A stretch of 34,644 nt of DNA from Amphiplicatus sp046296195 (GTDB lineage Bacteria; Pseudomonadota; Alphaproteobacteria; Caulobacterales; Parvularculaceae). The position numbers and the translations under genes are program-made. The notes beneath the pieces are model-generated. The model was not told the origin of the DNA. It saw nothing but the letters and a program-made list of their open reading frames with translations, and made no database searches. The stretch covers positions 1-34,644 of the forward strand of contig JBKBLR010000030.1 in the NCBI GenBank assembly GCA_046296195.1, read 5' to 3'. Positions 1-8,653 of this stretch are shown piece after piece (positions within the stretch are counted from its first letter, which is position 1; each line of letters opens with the position of its first letter).

Positions 1-2331
1 CGTCGCGGTCAGCGTCAGCACATGCGTGTCGGCGCGGAACTCTTTGAGGCGCTCCTTGTGCTTGACGCCGAAATGCTGCTCCTCGTCGACGATCACCATG
101 CCGAGATCGCGGAAGGCGACCGATTTCGAGAGCAGCGCGTGCGTGCCGACGACGATGTCGACGGATCCGTCGGCGAGGCCCGCCTTGACGCGCGCGGCCT
201 CCGGCGCCGGAATGAGCCGGGACAGCCCGCCGACCTGCAGCGGGAATCCCTTGAAGCGCTCGGTGAAGTTCTTGAGATGCTGGCGCGCCAGCAGCGTCGT
301 CGGCGCGATGACCGCCACCTGCCTTCCCGTCATCGCGACGATGAAAGCGGCGCGCAGCGCCACCTCAGTCTTGCCGAAGCCGACATCGCCGCAGATGAGG
401 CGGTCCATCGGCCGCCCCCTGGCGAGGTCCTCGATGACGTCGGCGATCGCGTTCTCCTGGTCCTCGGTCTCGGCGTAGGGAAAGCGCGCGCAGAACTCGT
501 CATAGATCCCGGCGGGCGGACCGATGAGGTCCGTCTGCTTCATTTCGCGCCTGGCGGCGATGGCGATCAGCTCTTGCGCCATCATCCGGATGCGGGCGCG
601 GATGCGCGCCTTGCGGCCCTGCCAGCCGGCGCCGCCGAGGCGGTCGAGCGCCGTGTTCGGATCGTCGGATCCAAAGCGCGACAGGAGGTCGATGTTCTCG
701 ACCGGGAGGAACAACCGGTCGCCGCCCGCATAGTCGAGCTGCAGGCAGTCATGCGGCGCGCCCTGCACGTCGAGCGTCCTGAGGCCCGCATAGCGCGCAA
801 CGCCATGCTCGACATGAACGACGAAATCGCCGACCGAGAGGCTGGAGGCTTCGGTGAGGAAATTCTCGGCGCGCTTGCGCCGGCCGCGGCGCACGAGCCG
901 GTCGCCGAGAATGTCCTGTTCGGAAATGAAGGCCGCGCCCGAGGTCTCGAAGCCGGTTTCAAGCCCCAGGAGCACGGTGGCGAAGGGCGTCCTCGCGGCC
1001 TCGGCCTCCGGCCAGCTGGTGAAATGGGCGATGTCGTGGGCGCCGTGATCGGCCATCACGGCGCGCATGCGGTCCGCCGAGCCTTCCGTCCAGCAGGCGA
1101 TGAAGACGCGCTTCTTCTGCGCGATGAGCGCGTCCGCATGCGCCTTCACCGTCTCAAAGACGTTGACGGACGGCGTCTCACGCTCGGCCGCGAAGCTGCG
1201 CGAGACCTTGGCGCCGAAGGAGAAGGCGCGCGCGCCGGCGGGCGCGGAAAAGGGCGTCAGCCGGCGCACCGGCGCGGCGGCCAGACGCTGCGTCCACTCC
1301 TCGGCGGAAAGATAAAGCGCATCGGGCGGCAAGGGGCGATAGGCGGGCGCCGAGAACTCGCTGTTTTTCGGCCGCGCCGTCGTGAGGTCGTCGGCGCGCG
1401 CTGAGTAATGATCATGGATCGCGGCGAAGCGGTCGCCGGCCGCCTCGTCGGAAAGATGTTCGAGAAAAATAAGCCCGTCCGCCGCGAAGTCGAAGAGCGT
1501 CGCCGTCCCCGCATAGAAGAGCGGCAGCCAGTGCTCCATGCCCGCATGCTTGCGGCCGGCGCTGACTGTTTCATAGACGGGATCGTCCGCCGCCGCGCCG
1601 AAGCGCTCGCGGAAGCCGGCGCGAAAGCGTGCGATGGTTTCGTCCGTCAGCAGGACTTCAGTTGCGGCGGCGAGCCTGATGTCCGCCAGCTGGCGGGTCG
1701 TGCGCTGGGTCGCGGCGTCGAAGGCGCGCACCGTCTCGAGCGTGTCGCCGAAGAAGTCGAGCCGGATCGGTTCCTCCGCGCCCGGCGGGAACAGATCGAT
1801 GAGGCCGCCGCGCACCGCAAACTCGCCGGCCTCGCGCACGGTCGAGGCGCGCGTATAGCCGTTCGCGGCGAGGTAATGGGTCAGCTTCTCGATCGGGACG
1901 GTCTCGCCTGGAAACGCCGCAAAGGCGGAATTGGCGATGATGTCGCGCGGCGGCGTGCGCTGGATCGCGGCGTTGATGGTTGTGAGAACAATGAGCGGAC
2001 CGGCGGCGCGCTCGCCCGCCAGCAGCGACAGCGCCGCCATGCGCGCGGCCGAGACCGCCGGCGAGGGCGACACTCGGTCATAGGGAAGACAGTCCCAGGC
2101 CGGATAATCGACCTTTGGAATCCCTGGCGCGAAGAAATCGAGCGCCGCGCGCATGTCGGCGGCCCGGCCCGCATCGCGCGCCACGTGAACGACGAGGCCC
2201 CCGCGCGCGGCCGCCGCTTCGGCGAGCGCCATCGCCGCCGCGCCATCCGGCGCATCATAGATGGTGAAGCTTGCATCGCTTCGCCAGGCTTCATCGGCGG
2301 CGACAGACAGGACGCCGGAAACGAGCGCCAT
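1..2331 (-). CDS. mfd: Transcription-repair coupling factor Mfd (partial, 3' end outside window)
   Basis: Mfd is a DNA translocase that removes RNA polymerase stalled at lesions and recruits UvrA for transcription-coupled repair. The frame is open from an ATG at 2331 to the window edge, giving 777 residues of a protein usually about 1150 long. The N-terminal UvrB-like module comes first, then the RNA-polymerase-interacting region. The helicase motor has Walker A GDVGFGKT near residues 647-654 and motif II DEEQHFGVKHKERLK from about residue 749. The sequence leaves the window at the LTLTAT motif, so the second RecA-like lobe and C-terminal domain are missing here. The start is supported by GAGGAAGGG a few bases upstream. 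It follows sdhE on the same strand after about 100 bp. UvrA, its functional partner, is also encoded in this window. Confidence 0.97.
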   Translation of the reverse strand, partial: MALVSGVLSVAADEAWRSDASFTIYDAPDGAAAMALAEAAAARGGLVVHVARDAGRAADMRAALDFFAPGIPKVDYPAWDCLPYDRVSPSPAVSAARMAALSLLAGERAAGPLIVLTTINAAIQRTPPRDIIANSAFAAFPGETVPIEKLTHYLAANGYTRASTVREAGEFAVRGGLIDLFPPGAEEPIRLDFFGDTLETVRAFDAATQRTTRQLADIRLAAATEVLLTDETIARFRAGFRERFGAAADDPVYETVSAGRKHAGMEHWLPLFYAGTATLFDFAADGLIFLEHLSDEAAGDRFAAIHDHYSARADDLTTARPKNSEFSAPAYRPLPPDALYLSAEEWTQRLAAAPVRRLTPFSAPAGARAFSFGAKVSRSFAAERETPSVNVFETVKAHADALIAQKKRVFIACWTEGSADRMRAVMADHGAHDIAHFTSWPEAEAARTPFATVLLGLETGFETSGAAFISEQDILGDRLVRRGRRKRAENFLTEASSLSVGDFVVHVEHGVARYAGLRTLDVQGAPHDCLQLDYAGGDRLFLPVENIDLLSRFGSDDPNTALDRLGGAGWQGRKARIRARIRMMAQELIAIAARREMKQTDLIGPPAGIYDEFCARFPYAETEDQENAIADVIEDLARGRPMDRLICGDVGFGKTEVALRAAFIVAMTGRQVAVIAPTTLLARQHLKNFTERFKGFPLQVGGLSRLIPAPEAARVKAGLADGSVDIVVGTHALLSKSVAFRDLGMVIVDEEQHFGVKHKERLKEFRADTHVLTLTAT

Positions 2332-2433
2332 GAACCCTTCCTCAAACGCAAAAGCGTGGCCGCCGGAATGGGCGGTCGCGTTGGGGCCGGCGCAGCGCCG
2401 GGCGAGGGCTGATAGCCCCCGCCTGCCGAAGGT

Positions 2434-2706
2434 TCAAGGGCGCAAGGAGGCGTCGAAGCTGCGCATGCGCTCGATCAGGGCGCGATCAACGCTCTCGGGC
2501 GGCGCGCTCGCGCCCGTCACCCAGGCGTAGATATCGTGATCGTTGAGCGACAAGATCGCCTCAAAGGCGTCGAGCTCGGCCTCGCTCATGCCGACGAGCG
2601 CGGCCGCCGCGAAGCCGCCGATGAGGATGTCGGCTTCCTTGAAGCCGCGATAGCGGGCCCGGTGCAAAAGCTTTTTCCGGCGGGTGTCGAAGGGGTCGAT
2701 GCTCAT
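2434..2706 (-). CDS. sdhE: FAD assembly factor SdhE (succinate dehydrogenase assembly factor 2)
   Basis: This is a 90-residue cytoplasmic protein of the SdhE/Sdh5 (YgfY) family, which promotes covalent attachment of FAD to the flavoprotein subunit of succinate dehydrogenase. The diagnostic stretch is RYRGFKEADIL near residues 15-25, corresponding to the RGxxExD motif of the family, followed by the helical region ending in the conserved LNDHDIYAWVTG segment. Length fits the family. An upstream in-frame ATG exists at 2901 but would run back across the recG start; the ATG at 2706 (MSIDPFDTRRKK) begins at the family's usual N-terminus. It lies between mfd (same strand) and recG (divergent), an order common in Alphaproteobacteria. 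Confidence 0.93.
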   Translation of the reverse strand: MSIDPFDTRRKKLLHRARYRGFKEADILIGGFAAAALVGMSEAELDAFEAILSLNDHDIYAWVTGASAPPESVDRALIERMRSFDASLRP

Positions 2707-2761
2707 GACCCGCCCTATACCGGTTTCACCGCAAGCCCGAAACGGGCGATAACGCCGCCCG

Positions 2762-4843
2762 ATGCGGCCTTCGATCCTCAACCCGCTGTTTGCCGACGTC
2801 ACCGCGCTCAAAGGCGTCGGGCCGCGCCTCGCGGCGCTCATCGAAAAGGCGGCAGGACCGCAGATCGTCGATCTTCTCTTCACGCGCCCGCACGCAATCA
2901 TCGACCGCAGCCGGCGCCCGAAAGTCGCCGACGCCGAGCCGGGGTCGTTGGCGACGCTCGAGGTCGCGGTCGACAGCCATCATCCCGCGCCGGCCGCCAA
3001 CCGCCCCTATCGCGTCATCTGTTCGGACGAGACCGGCTTTCTGACGCTCGTCTTCTTCAACGCCCGCGCTGATTACCTCGCGCGCGCGCTGCCGGTCGGC
3101 GCCCGAAGGATCGTCTCGGGGCGGATCGAGGAATTCGCCGGCGCGCGGCAGATGGTCCATCCCGATCACATCGCCGATCCGGCGGACGCCGACGCGCTGC
3201 CGCTCTTTGAACCCGTCTATCCGCTGACCGCCGGGCTCTCGGCCGCGGTGATGCGCAAGGCGGTGCGCACCGCGCTCGCGCGCGCGCCGGCGCTTGCCGA
3301 ATGGCAGGACCCTGCCTGGCTCGGAAAGCAGAACTGGCCTTCCTTCCTCGACGCGCTGAAGGCCGCGCACAATCCCTCGAGCCTGTCGGAGCTGGCGCCG
3401 ACCGCGCCGGCGATCGCCCGCCTCGCCTTTGACGAGCTCCTCGCCGACCAACTCGCGCTCGCGCTCATCCGCCGGGCGCGGCGAAAGGCGGCGGGACGCA
3501 GCTTTCCGCCGAGAGGCGATCTCGTCGCGCGCGCGGTGAAGGCGCTGCCGTTCCGGCTGACCGCCGCGCAGACCGGGGCGCTCCGCGAGATCATGGCCGA
3601 TCTTCAGTCGACGGATCGCATGGTGCGCCTCATCCAGGGCGATGTCGGCTCGGGCAAGACGGTCGTCGCTTTTCTCGCCATGCTGCGCGTCATCGAGAAC
3701 GGCGCGCAGGCGGCGCTGCTCGCCCCGACGGAGATTCTCGCCCGCCAGCATGTCGAGACGCTGGGGCCGATTGCAGACAAGCTCGGCGTCGTCCTCGATA
3801 TCATGACGGGGCGCGACAAGGGCCAGGCGCGCGCGAAAAAACGCGCCGACGCCGCGGCGGGCCGGACGAAGATCGTCATCGGCACGCATGCGCTTTTCCA
3901 GGAAGACGTCGCTTTCGCCGATCTCGGCCTCGTCGTCATCGACGAACAGCACCGCTTCGGCGTCCGGGAGCGCGCCGCCCTCGCCGCGAAAGGCAAAGGC
4001 GCCGACATCATCGTCATGACGGCGACGCCGATCCCGCGCACGCTCGCGCTCACCGCCTATGGCGACATGGACATGACGGCGATCCGCGAAAAGCCGCCGG
4101 GCCGCAAACCGGTCGAAACGCGCGCCCTGCCCTTCGAGCGCCTTGACGAGGTCGTCGCCGCCGTCGGCCGCCTTATCGCCAGAGGCGATCAGGCCTATTG
4201 GGTCTGCCCGCTCATCGAGGAGTCGGAGGTCGTTCCGATGACGGCGGCGGAGGAACGCTTCCAGCATCTTTTCGGGCTTTTCGGCGACCGCGTCGGCCTC
4301 GTCCACGGCAAAATGGCGCCGGCCGAGAAGGACGCGGTGATGGAGCGCTTTCACGCCGGACGCCTGTCGCTGCTGATCGCAACGACGGTCATCGAAGTCG
4401 GGGTCAACGCGCCGAACGCGGTCGCGATGGTGATCGAGCACGCCGAGCGCTTCGGCCTTGCGCAGCTTCACCAGCTTCGGGGCCGCGTCGGGCGCGGCGA
4501 CAAGCCGGCGAGCTGCATCCTTCTCTACAAGGGCCCGCTCGGCGAAACCGCCGCGGCGCGGCTGAAGATATTGCGCGAGACCGAAGACGGCTTCCGCATC
4601 GCCGAGGAAGACCTCCGCCTGCGCGGCGCGGGCGATCTTCTCGGCGCGGCGCAGTCGGGCCTGCCGCGGCTTCTCTTCGCCGACTACGCCGTTCATGGCG
4701 AACTGCTGTTTGCGGCGCGTGACGATGCGGCGATGATCGTCGACCGCGACGCCGGGCTTGAAACGCCGCGCGGCGAAGCGCTCCGGACGCTGCTCTATCT
4801 CTTCCGGCGCGACGAGGCGATCAGGCTGTTGCGCGGCGGATGA
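2762..4843 (+). CDS. recG: ATP-dependent DNA helicase RecG
   Basis: RecG is a branch-migrating helicase that remodels stalled replication forks and Holliday junctions. The 693-residue product has the wedge/OB region first (MRPSILNPLF, with ALKGVGPRLAALI as a helix-hairpin-like start). The motor follows: Walker A GDVGSGKT near residue 292, motif II DEQHRFGV near residue 394, MTATPIPRTLALT, and the C-terminal LHQLRGRVGRG motif VI. The TRG-like end (GFRIAEEDLRLRGAGDLLG) is intact. Length is normal for the family. The gene is divergent from sdhE with about 55 bp between starts. It ends only 3 bp before the end of the convergent DUF502 gene, leaving no room for a separate terminator. Confidence 0.98.
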   Translation: MRPSILNPLFADVTALKGVGPRLAALIEKAAGPQIVDLLFTRPHAIIDRSRRPKVADAEPGSLATLEVAVDSHHPAPAANRPYRVICSDETGFLTLVFFNARADYLARALPVGARRIVSGRIEEFAGARQMVHPDHIADPADADALPLFEPVYPLTAGLSAAVMRKAVRTALARAPALAEWQDPAWLGKQNWPSFLDALKAAHNPSSLSELAPTAPAIARLAFDELLADQLALALIRRARRKAAGRSFPPRGDLVARAVKALPFRLTAAQTGALREIMADLQSTDRMVRLIQGDVGSGKTVVAFLAMLRVIENGAQAALLAPTEILARQHVETLGPIADKLGVVLDIMTGRDKGQARAKKRADAAAGRTKIVIGTHALFQEDVAFADLGLVVIDEQHRFGVRERAALAAKGKGADIIVMTATPIPRTLALTAYGDMDMTAIREKPPGRKPVETRALPFERLDEVVAAVGRLIARGDQAYWVCPLIEESEVVPMTAAEERFQHLFGLFGDRVGLVHGKMAPAEKDAVMERFHAGRLSLLIATTVIEVGVNAPNAVAMVIEHAERFGLAQLHQLRGRVGRGDKPASCILLYKGPLGETAAARLKILRETEDGFRIAEEDLRLRGAGDLLGAAQSGLPRLLFADYAVHGELLFAARDDAAMIVDRDAGLETPRGEALRTLLYLFRRDEAIRLLRGG

Positions 4844-4846
4844 GGC

Positions 4847-5641
4847 TCATTTCCCGCCGAGGCGCTGGAGGAGCGAGCGCCGCTCCTGCGCGGCCTGTTC
4901 CGCCATCTGCTCGAGCTTTCGCACCGCCTCCCCGGGCGCTGAGAACTCGGGCACCACGAGGCCGAGCGAGAAGACGACCTTGGCCGCGTCCTCGATCGAC
5001 ATCGTCAGCGGGATGAAATCCTTGCGCGGCAGATAGATGAGAAAGCCCGAAGTCGGATTCGGCACCGTCGGCACGAAGACGCCGACGAAATCAGGATCGA
5101 TCGCCGCGAGGCGATGCTTCATCTCGCCGCTCGCGTCGCCGACGACGAAGGCCATCGCCCAGAGGCCCTCGCGCGGATACTGGATGAGCCCGACCTCCTT
5201 GAAGGAGCGCGCCGATTTCTGCAGCGCCGTTTCAAACACGTTCTTGAAGAAGCGGTGCAGGTTGCGGACAACCGGCATGGAATCGAGGAGCTTCTCCCCG
5301 GTGCGGATCATCGCCCGGCCGAAGAAGTTCTTGGCGAAGGCCCCGAGCGCGACGAGCGCGATGATGGCGACGAAGAGGCCGAAGCCAGGGATCGCCTGCG
5401 TGATCGTTTCAAGGCGGCTGTCGCCGGCCGGCAGGAGCTTGCGCACGAAGCCGTCGAGCTGCTGCATCGGCGAGGTGATGAACCAGTAGACGATGTAGAC
5501 CGTGATCGCGATCGGCGCGGCGACGACGACGCCGGCGATGAAGCTCGACCGCAGCCCCGACAGAAGTCCGGCCTTCTGGGGCCGGATCAGCGGCGTTTCG
5601 ATCGGGCCTTTCGGCGCGGCGTTCGGATCGGTGTCGGACAT
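4847..5641 (-). CDS. DUF502 family inner-membrane protein
   Basis: This is a 264-residue integral membrane protein of the DUF502 family, whose function is not established. Two hydrophobic segments are visible, about residues 30-52 (SFIAGVVVAAPIAITVYIVYW) and 75-97 (around LFVAIIALVALGAF). A soluble domain follows, with the family-typical SMPVVRNLHRFFKNVFET, GEMKHRLAAIDPDFVGVFVPTVPNP and SGFLIYLPRKD-like stretches. The C-terminus is charged and Gln/Glu/Arg-rich. The start was put at the ATG at 5641; an earlier in-frame ATG at 5707 would add 22 residues that do not look family-like. The gene is convergent with recG and divergent from the DUF3089 gene. Confidence 0.85.
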   Translation of the reverse strand: MSDTDPNAAPKGPIETPLIRPQKAGLLSGLRSSFIAGVVVAAPIAITVYIVYWFITSPMQQLDGFVRKLLPAGDSRLETITQAIPGFGLFVAIIALVALGAFAKNFFGRAMIRTGEKLLDSMPVVRNLHRFFKNVFETALQKSARSFKEVGLIQYPREGLWAMAFVVGDASGEMKHRLAAIDPDFVGVFVPTVPNPTSGFLIYLPRKDFIPLTMSIEDAAKVVFSLGLVVPEFSAPGEAVRKLEQMAEQAAQERRSLLQRLGGK

Positions 5642-5749
5642 GGCCTTGGCGTCAGCTGCCGGTTCGACGGTCCCCTTAACAGGGCGCTCCGGGGCGCGGC
5701 AATTCACCGTTCGGGCATTTCACGGTTTATCCCCTTCGCTTGACCGAAT

Positions 5750-6967
5750 ATGGTCGGATCGGCAGCGACTCTTCGGCCCAACTCCTTGACCAAAAGAAAA
5801 TTTCCTTCGGCAGGTTTGGCGGCGGCGGGCGTCTTGGCGACGCTCGCCGTCGCCGCCGCGGTCATCTTCCAGGATGGCCTGTTCCGATTCGTGATGACGC
5901 CGCGGACGCCGTTCCAGATCACGCCGCCGCCGCCCGCGCCCGAATACGGCGCCCGCGGCGCCTGGCTTCTCTGGGCCGAAACGCCGACCAAGTCGGTCGA
6001 CGTCTTCTATGTCCATTCGACGACTTATTACCGGCGCCGGCGCTGGAACGCGCCGATCAACCATGACGACGCCGACGCCAACCGCCGCACCATCGCCGCG
6101 CCGAACGAGGCGGGGCCGTTTCTCGCCATCGCCGACGTTTACGGGCCGCGCTACCGCGAGGCGACGGTCTTCTCGCTGTTCACGCACAAATATGACGGCC
6201 TTGCCGCGCATGAACTCGCCTTCGACGATGTGCGCCGCGCGTTCGAAACCTTCCTGAAGGCGCGCGATCCGGAAAAGCCGCTCATCCTCGCCGGTTACGG
6301 CCAAGGCGGCCTGCATGTGCTCGGACTGCTGCGCGCCTATTTCCAGGGCGACGCCAATCCGCTGCGTCATCGGCTGGCGGCGGCCTATGTGATCGGCTTT
6401 CCAACGCCGAAATCCTATCTCGGCGGACTGGCGCCCCCCTTCCCGATTTGTGAAGAGGCGTCCAGCGTGCGCTGCCTCGTCTCCTATGTCGATTTCGAGC
6501 CGCGCTTCGACGAGGAAATGGCGCGCGCGCGCCGGCGCACGCTGGTGTTCGACGCCAAGGGCGCGATCGACTCCGCGCCGGGCGAGGATCTCGTCTGCGT
6601 CAATCCGCTGTCGTGGACCGGGACGGACGCCTATCAGCCGCCCGCGCGTCATGTCGGCGCAGCCTCGGCGACCGGCGTGGGCTACGGCGTGCGCCCGCCG
6701 AAGATCGCGCGCGCGGTCGGCGCGCGCTGCGACCGCGGCATTCTTGTCGTCGACACGCCGCGCCAGGCCTATCTGCGGCGCAGCGCCTGGTACGGCGCCA
6801 AGTGGAAATCCCAGCCCTTCAATCTCTTCTATTTCGACCTCGAGGCGAACGCCGCCTTGCGCGCCGCCACGCTCGCCGAACGGCTGAAGACCGATCCTGA
6901 ATTCCTCGCCCCGATCAGCGACTCGGTTGACGTCATCGACAGCCCGGTGAACAAGGCGCCCGAATGA
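5750..6967 (+). CDS. DUF3089 family alpha/beta-hydrolase-like protein, probably exported or anchored
   Basis: The 405-residue product has an N-terminal hydrophobic segment (about residues 21-40), consistent with a signal anchor. The DUF3089 body follows: VDVFYVHSTTYYRRRRWNAP, FLAIADVYGPRYREAT, and the C-terminal VCVNPLSW stretch, all typical of that family. The usual nucleophile elbow, commonly seen as HSQG, reads GYGQGG here with glycine at residue 184, so the catalytic serine seems to be missing. Family members are assumed to be lipase- or esterase-like, but no substrate is known. The 5750 start is the only ATG that keeps the whole hydrophobic segment; a TTG about 36 bp downstream is an alternative. 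Its stop overlaps a possible upstream ATG of galU (ATGA at 6964), suggesting cotranscription. Confidence 0.8.
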   Translation: MVGSAATLRPNSLTKRKFPSAGLAAAGVLATLAVAAAVIFQDGLFRFVMTPRTPFQITPPPPAPEYGARGAWLLWAETPTKSVDVFYVHSTTYYRRRRWNAPINHDDADANRRTIAAPNEAGPFLAIADVYGPRYREATVFSLFTHKYDGLAAHELAFDDVRRAFETFLKARDPEKPLILAGYGQGGLHVLGLLRAYFQGDANPLRHRLAAAYVIGFPTPKSYLGGLAPPFPICEEASSVRCLVSYVDFEPRFDEEMARARRRTLVFDAKGAIDSAPGEDLVCVNPLSWTGTDAYQPPARHVGAASATGVGYGVRPPKIARAVGARCDRGILVVDTPRQAYLRRSAWYGAKWKSQPFNLFYFDLEANAALRAATLAERLKTDPEFLAPISDSVDVIDSPVNKAPE

Positions 6968-6990
6968 AGCGGCAGGGAGACGGGGGCGAG

Positions 6991-7863
6991 ATGCGCGCGA
7001 AGATCAGAAAGGTCGTCATTCCGGTCGCCGGCCTCGGCACCCGCGTTCTGCCGGCGACGAAGTCGATCCCGAAGGAGCTGCTGCCCGTCGTCGACCGGCC
7101 GCTCATCGATTATGTCCTCGCCGAGGCGCGCGACGCCGGGATCGAGCATTTCGTCCTCGTCACCGGGCGCGGCAAGGGCGCGATCGAAGACTATTTCGAT
7201 CATTCCTTCGAGCTCGAAGCGACGCTGAAGGCGAAGAACAAGGCGGACATTCTCGCCAGCGTCGAGGCGGTGATCCCGCGCGCGGGCGCCCTTTCCTACA
7301 CGCGCCAACAGGCGCCCTTGGGGCTCGGCCATGCGGTCTGGTGCGCGCGCGACATCATCGGCGATGAGCCTTTCGCGGTGTCGCTTCCCGACGAGATCGT
7401 GCCCTCGCGCCCCGGATTCCTGCGCCAGATGGTCGAGGCCTATGAAAAGGTCGGCGGCAATCTCGTCGCCGTCGAGGAAGTCCCGCCATCCGAGACCTCG
7501 AAATACGGCGTCATCGCCCCGAAGGCCCGCAAGGGCGATCTCATCGAGATGACGGGCATGGTCGAAAAGCCCAAGCCCGAGGCCGCGCCGTCCAATTTCC
7601 GCATCATCGGGCGCTACCTGCTCCAGCCGTCGATTTTCCGTCTTCTTGAAACTCAAGGCGCGGGCGCGGGCGGCGAGATCCAGCTCACCGACGCAATGAA
7701 CCGGCTCAATGCGGTTGAAACATTCCACGCCTGCCTGTGTTCGGGCGTCATCCACGATTGCGGCTCGAAGCTCGGCTGGCTGATGGCGAATATCGATCTC
7801 GGCCTCAAATCCGCCGATCTCGGGCCGGCCCTCGCCGATCATCTGCGGGCGCGCATGAAATAG
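6991..7863 (+). CDS. galU: UTP-glucose-1-phosphate uridylyltransferase
   Basis: GalU makes UDP-glucose from glucose-1-phosphate and UTP in the cytoplasm, feeding LPS and exopolysaccharide synthesis. The product has the nucleotidyltransferase signature KVVIPVAGLGTRVLPATKSIPKE-like start (GLGTR loop), then LLPVVDRPLIDYV, GLGHAVWCARDIIG, the VSLPDEIV motif and GRYLLQPSIF, all characteristic of GalU. About 290 residues is normal. The ATG at 6991 (MRAKIRK) matches the usual family N-terminus and has a purine-rich GGGAGA/GGGGGCGAG stretch before it. An ATG at 6964, overlapping the previous stop, would add nine residues and could also be used. It probably shares an operon with the DUF3089 gene. Confidence 0.95.
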   Translation: MRAKIRKVVIPVAGLGTRVLPATKSIPKELLPVVDRPLIDYVLAEARDAGIEHFVLVTGRGKGAIEDYFDHSFELEATLKAKNKADILASVEAVIPRAGALSYTRQQAPLGLGHAVWCARDIIGDEPFAVSLPDEIVPSRPGFLRQMVEAYEKVGGNLVAVEEVPPSETSKYGVIAPKARKGDLIEMTGMVEKPKPEAAPSNFRIIGRYLLQPSIFRLLETQGAGAGGEIQLTDAMNRLNAVETFHACLCSGVIHDCGSKLGWLMANIDLGLKSADLGPALADHLRARMK

Positions 7864-7952
7864 CCTCGCCGCAGCGCATCATTACCACACAAGGCTCAAT
7901 TCGACCGGCCGGCGAGACTTCAAATTAGGACCGGGGCCTCCATAATCAACCG

Positions 7953-8591
7953 ATGGGGCGAAGGGAAAAATATCGCGTCTTCCGGCCGCGCCGGCGCGCC
8001 TTTCTGGGGCGACGCAAAGCGCTTCTGCCGGCGGGAACCTGGGCGTTCGGCCTTGCGGGCGTCGCCTTCGGCGCCGTCGTCAGCGCCCATTGGCCCTCGC
8101 CGGCCTCGCCTGCCGCCGCTCTTGTCTCGCCGCCGGCGGCCGAAGCGATCCTCGTCGCCGAGGCGCCGAAGCCTGTTGAAGTCGTCCGACCGACGAAAGC
8201 AAGCGCTGCGCCGCCGCCCGTTCCGGCCCCGCCCGTCGCGGCGGTCCTTCCTCCGCCTGCGGACGAACCAACTCTCCATGTCCATGCCGGCGCGGTGCGC
8301 AAGGTCGTCGACGGCAACACCTTCTATCTCGAAGGCGTTAGGACGCGGGTCCGCCTCTGGGGCGTCGATGCGCCGGAGGCGAACGAAGCCGGCGGCGCCG
8401 CGGCGACGGCGGCGCTTCAATCTCTCGTCGCCGGCCGGCGTCTTGCCTGTGAGGAGATGGATCGCGACCGCCACGCCCGCATCGTCGCGCGCTGCAGGCT
8501 CGACGACGGAAGTGATCTTGCGCGGCTTCTCCTCGATCTCGGCCTTGCGACGGAAATGACGCGCTTTTCGGGGGGCTATTACGGCGGCTGA
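7953..8591 (+). CDS. Membrane-anchored thermonuclease (SNase)-like protein
   Basis: The 212-residue protein has an Arg/Lys-rich N-terminus and a single hydrophobic segment (about residues 28-48, WAFGLAGVAFGAVVSAHW). An Ala/Pro-rich linker to about residue 105 follows, then an SNase domain to the end, so the domain is probably displayed in the periplasm. Against staphylococcal nuclease, the catalytic Arg35, Asp40 and Glu43 positions are kept in RLWGVDAPE, and Arg87 is kept in DRHARIV. The position of the calcium ligand Asp21 reads Asn (VVDGNTF instead of the usual DGDT). The C-terminus stops at FSGGYYGG, shorter than many relatives. Phosphodiesterase activity is therefore uncertain. The next gene starts 63 bp downstream on the same strand. 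Confidence 0.85.
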   Translation: MGRREKYRVFRPRRRAFLGRRKALLPAGTWAFGLAGVAFGAVVSAHWPSPASPAAALVSPPAAEAILVAEAPKPVEVVRPTKASAAPPPVPAPPVAAVLPPPADEPTLHVHAGAVRKVVDGNTFYLEGVRTRVRLWGVDAPEANEAGGAAATAALQSLVAGRRLACEEMDRDRHARIVARCRLDDGSDLARLLLDLGLATEMTRFSGGYYGG

Positions 8592-8653
8592 CGGCGCTTT
8601 GCGTGCGGGCCGGACGGGGGCTAGAACGCTCCGGCCCTCACCGGAGACCGCCG

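Noticed and set aside
2726..4696. 656-codon minus-strand frame opposite recG
   Set aside because: Antisense to a clear full-length RecG; Arg/Asp/Gly-rich composition with no motifs. GC-rich codon bias keeps this frame open.
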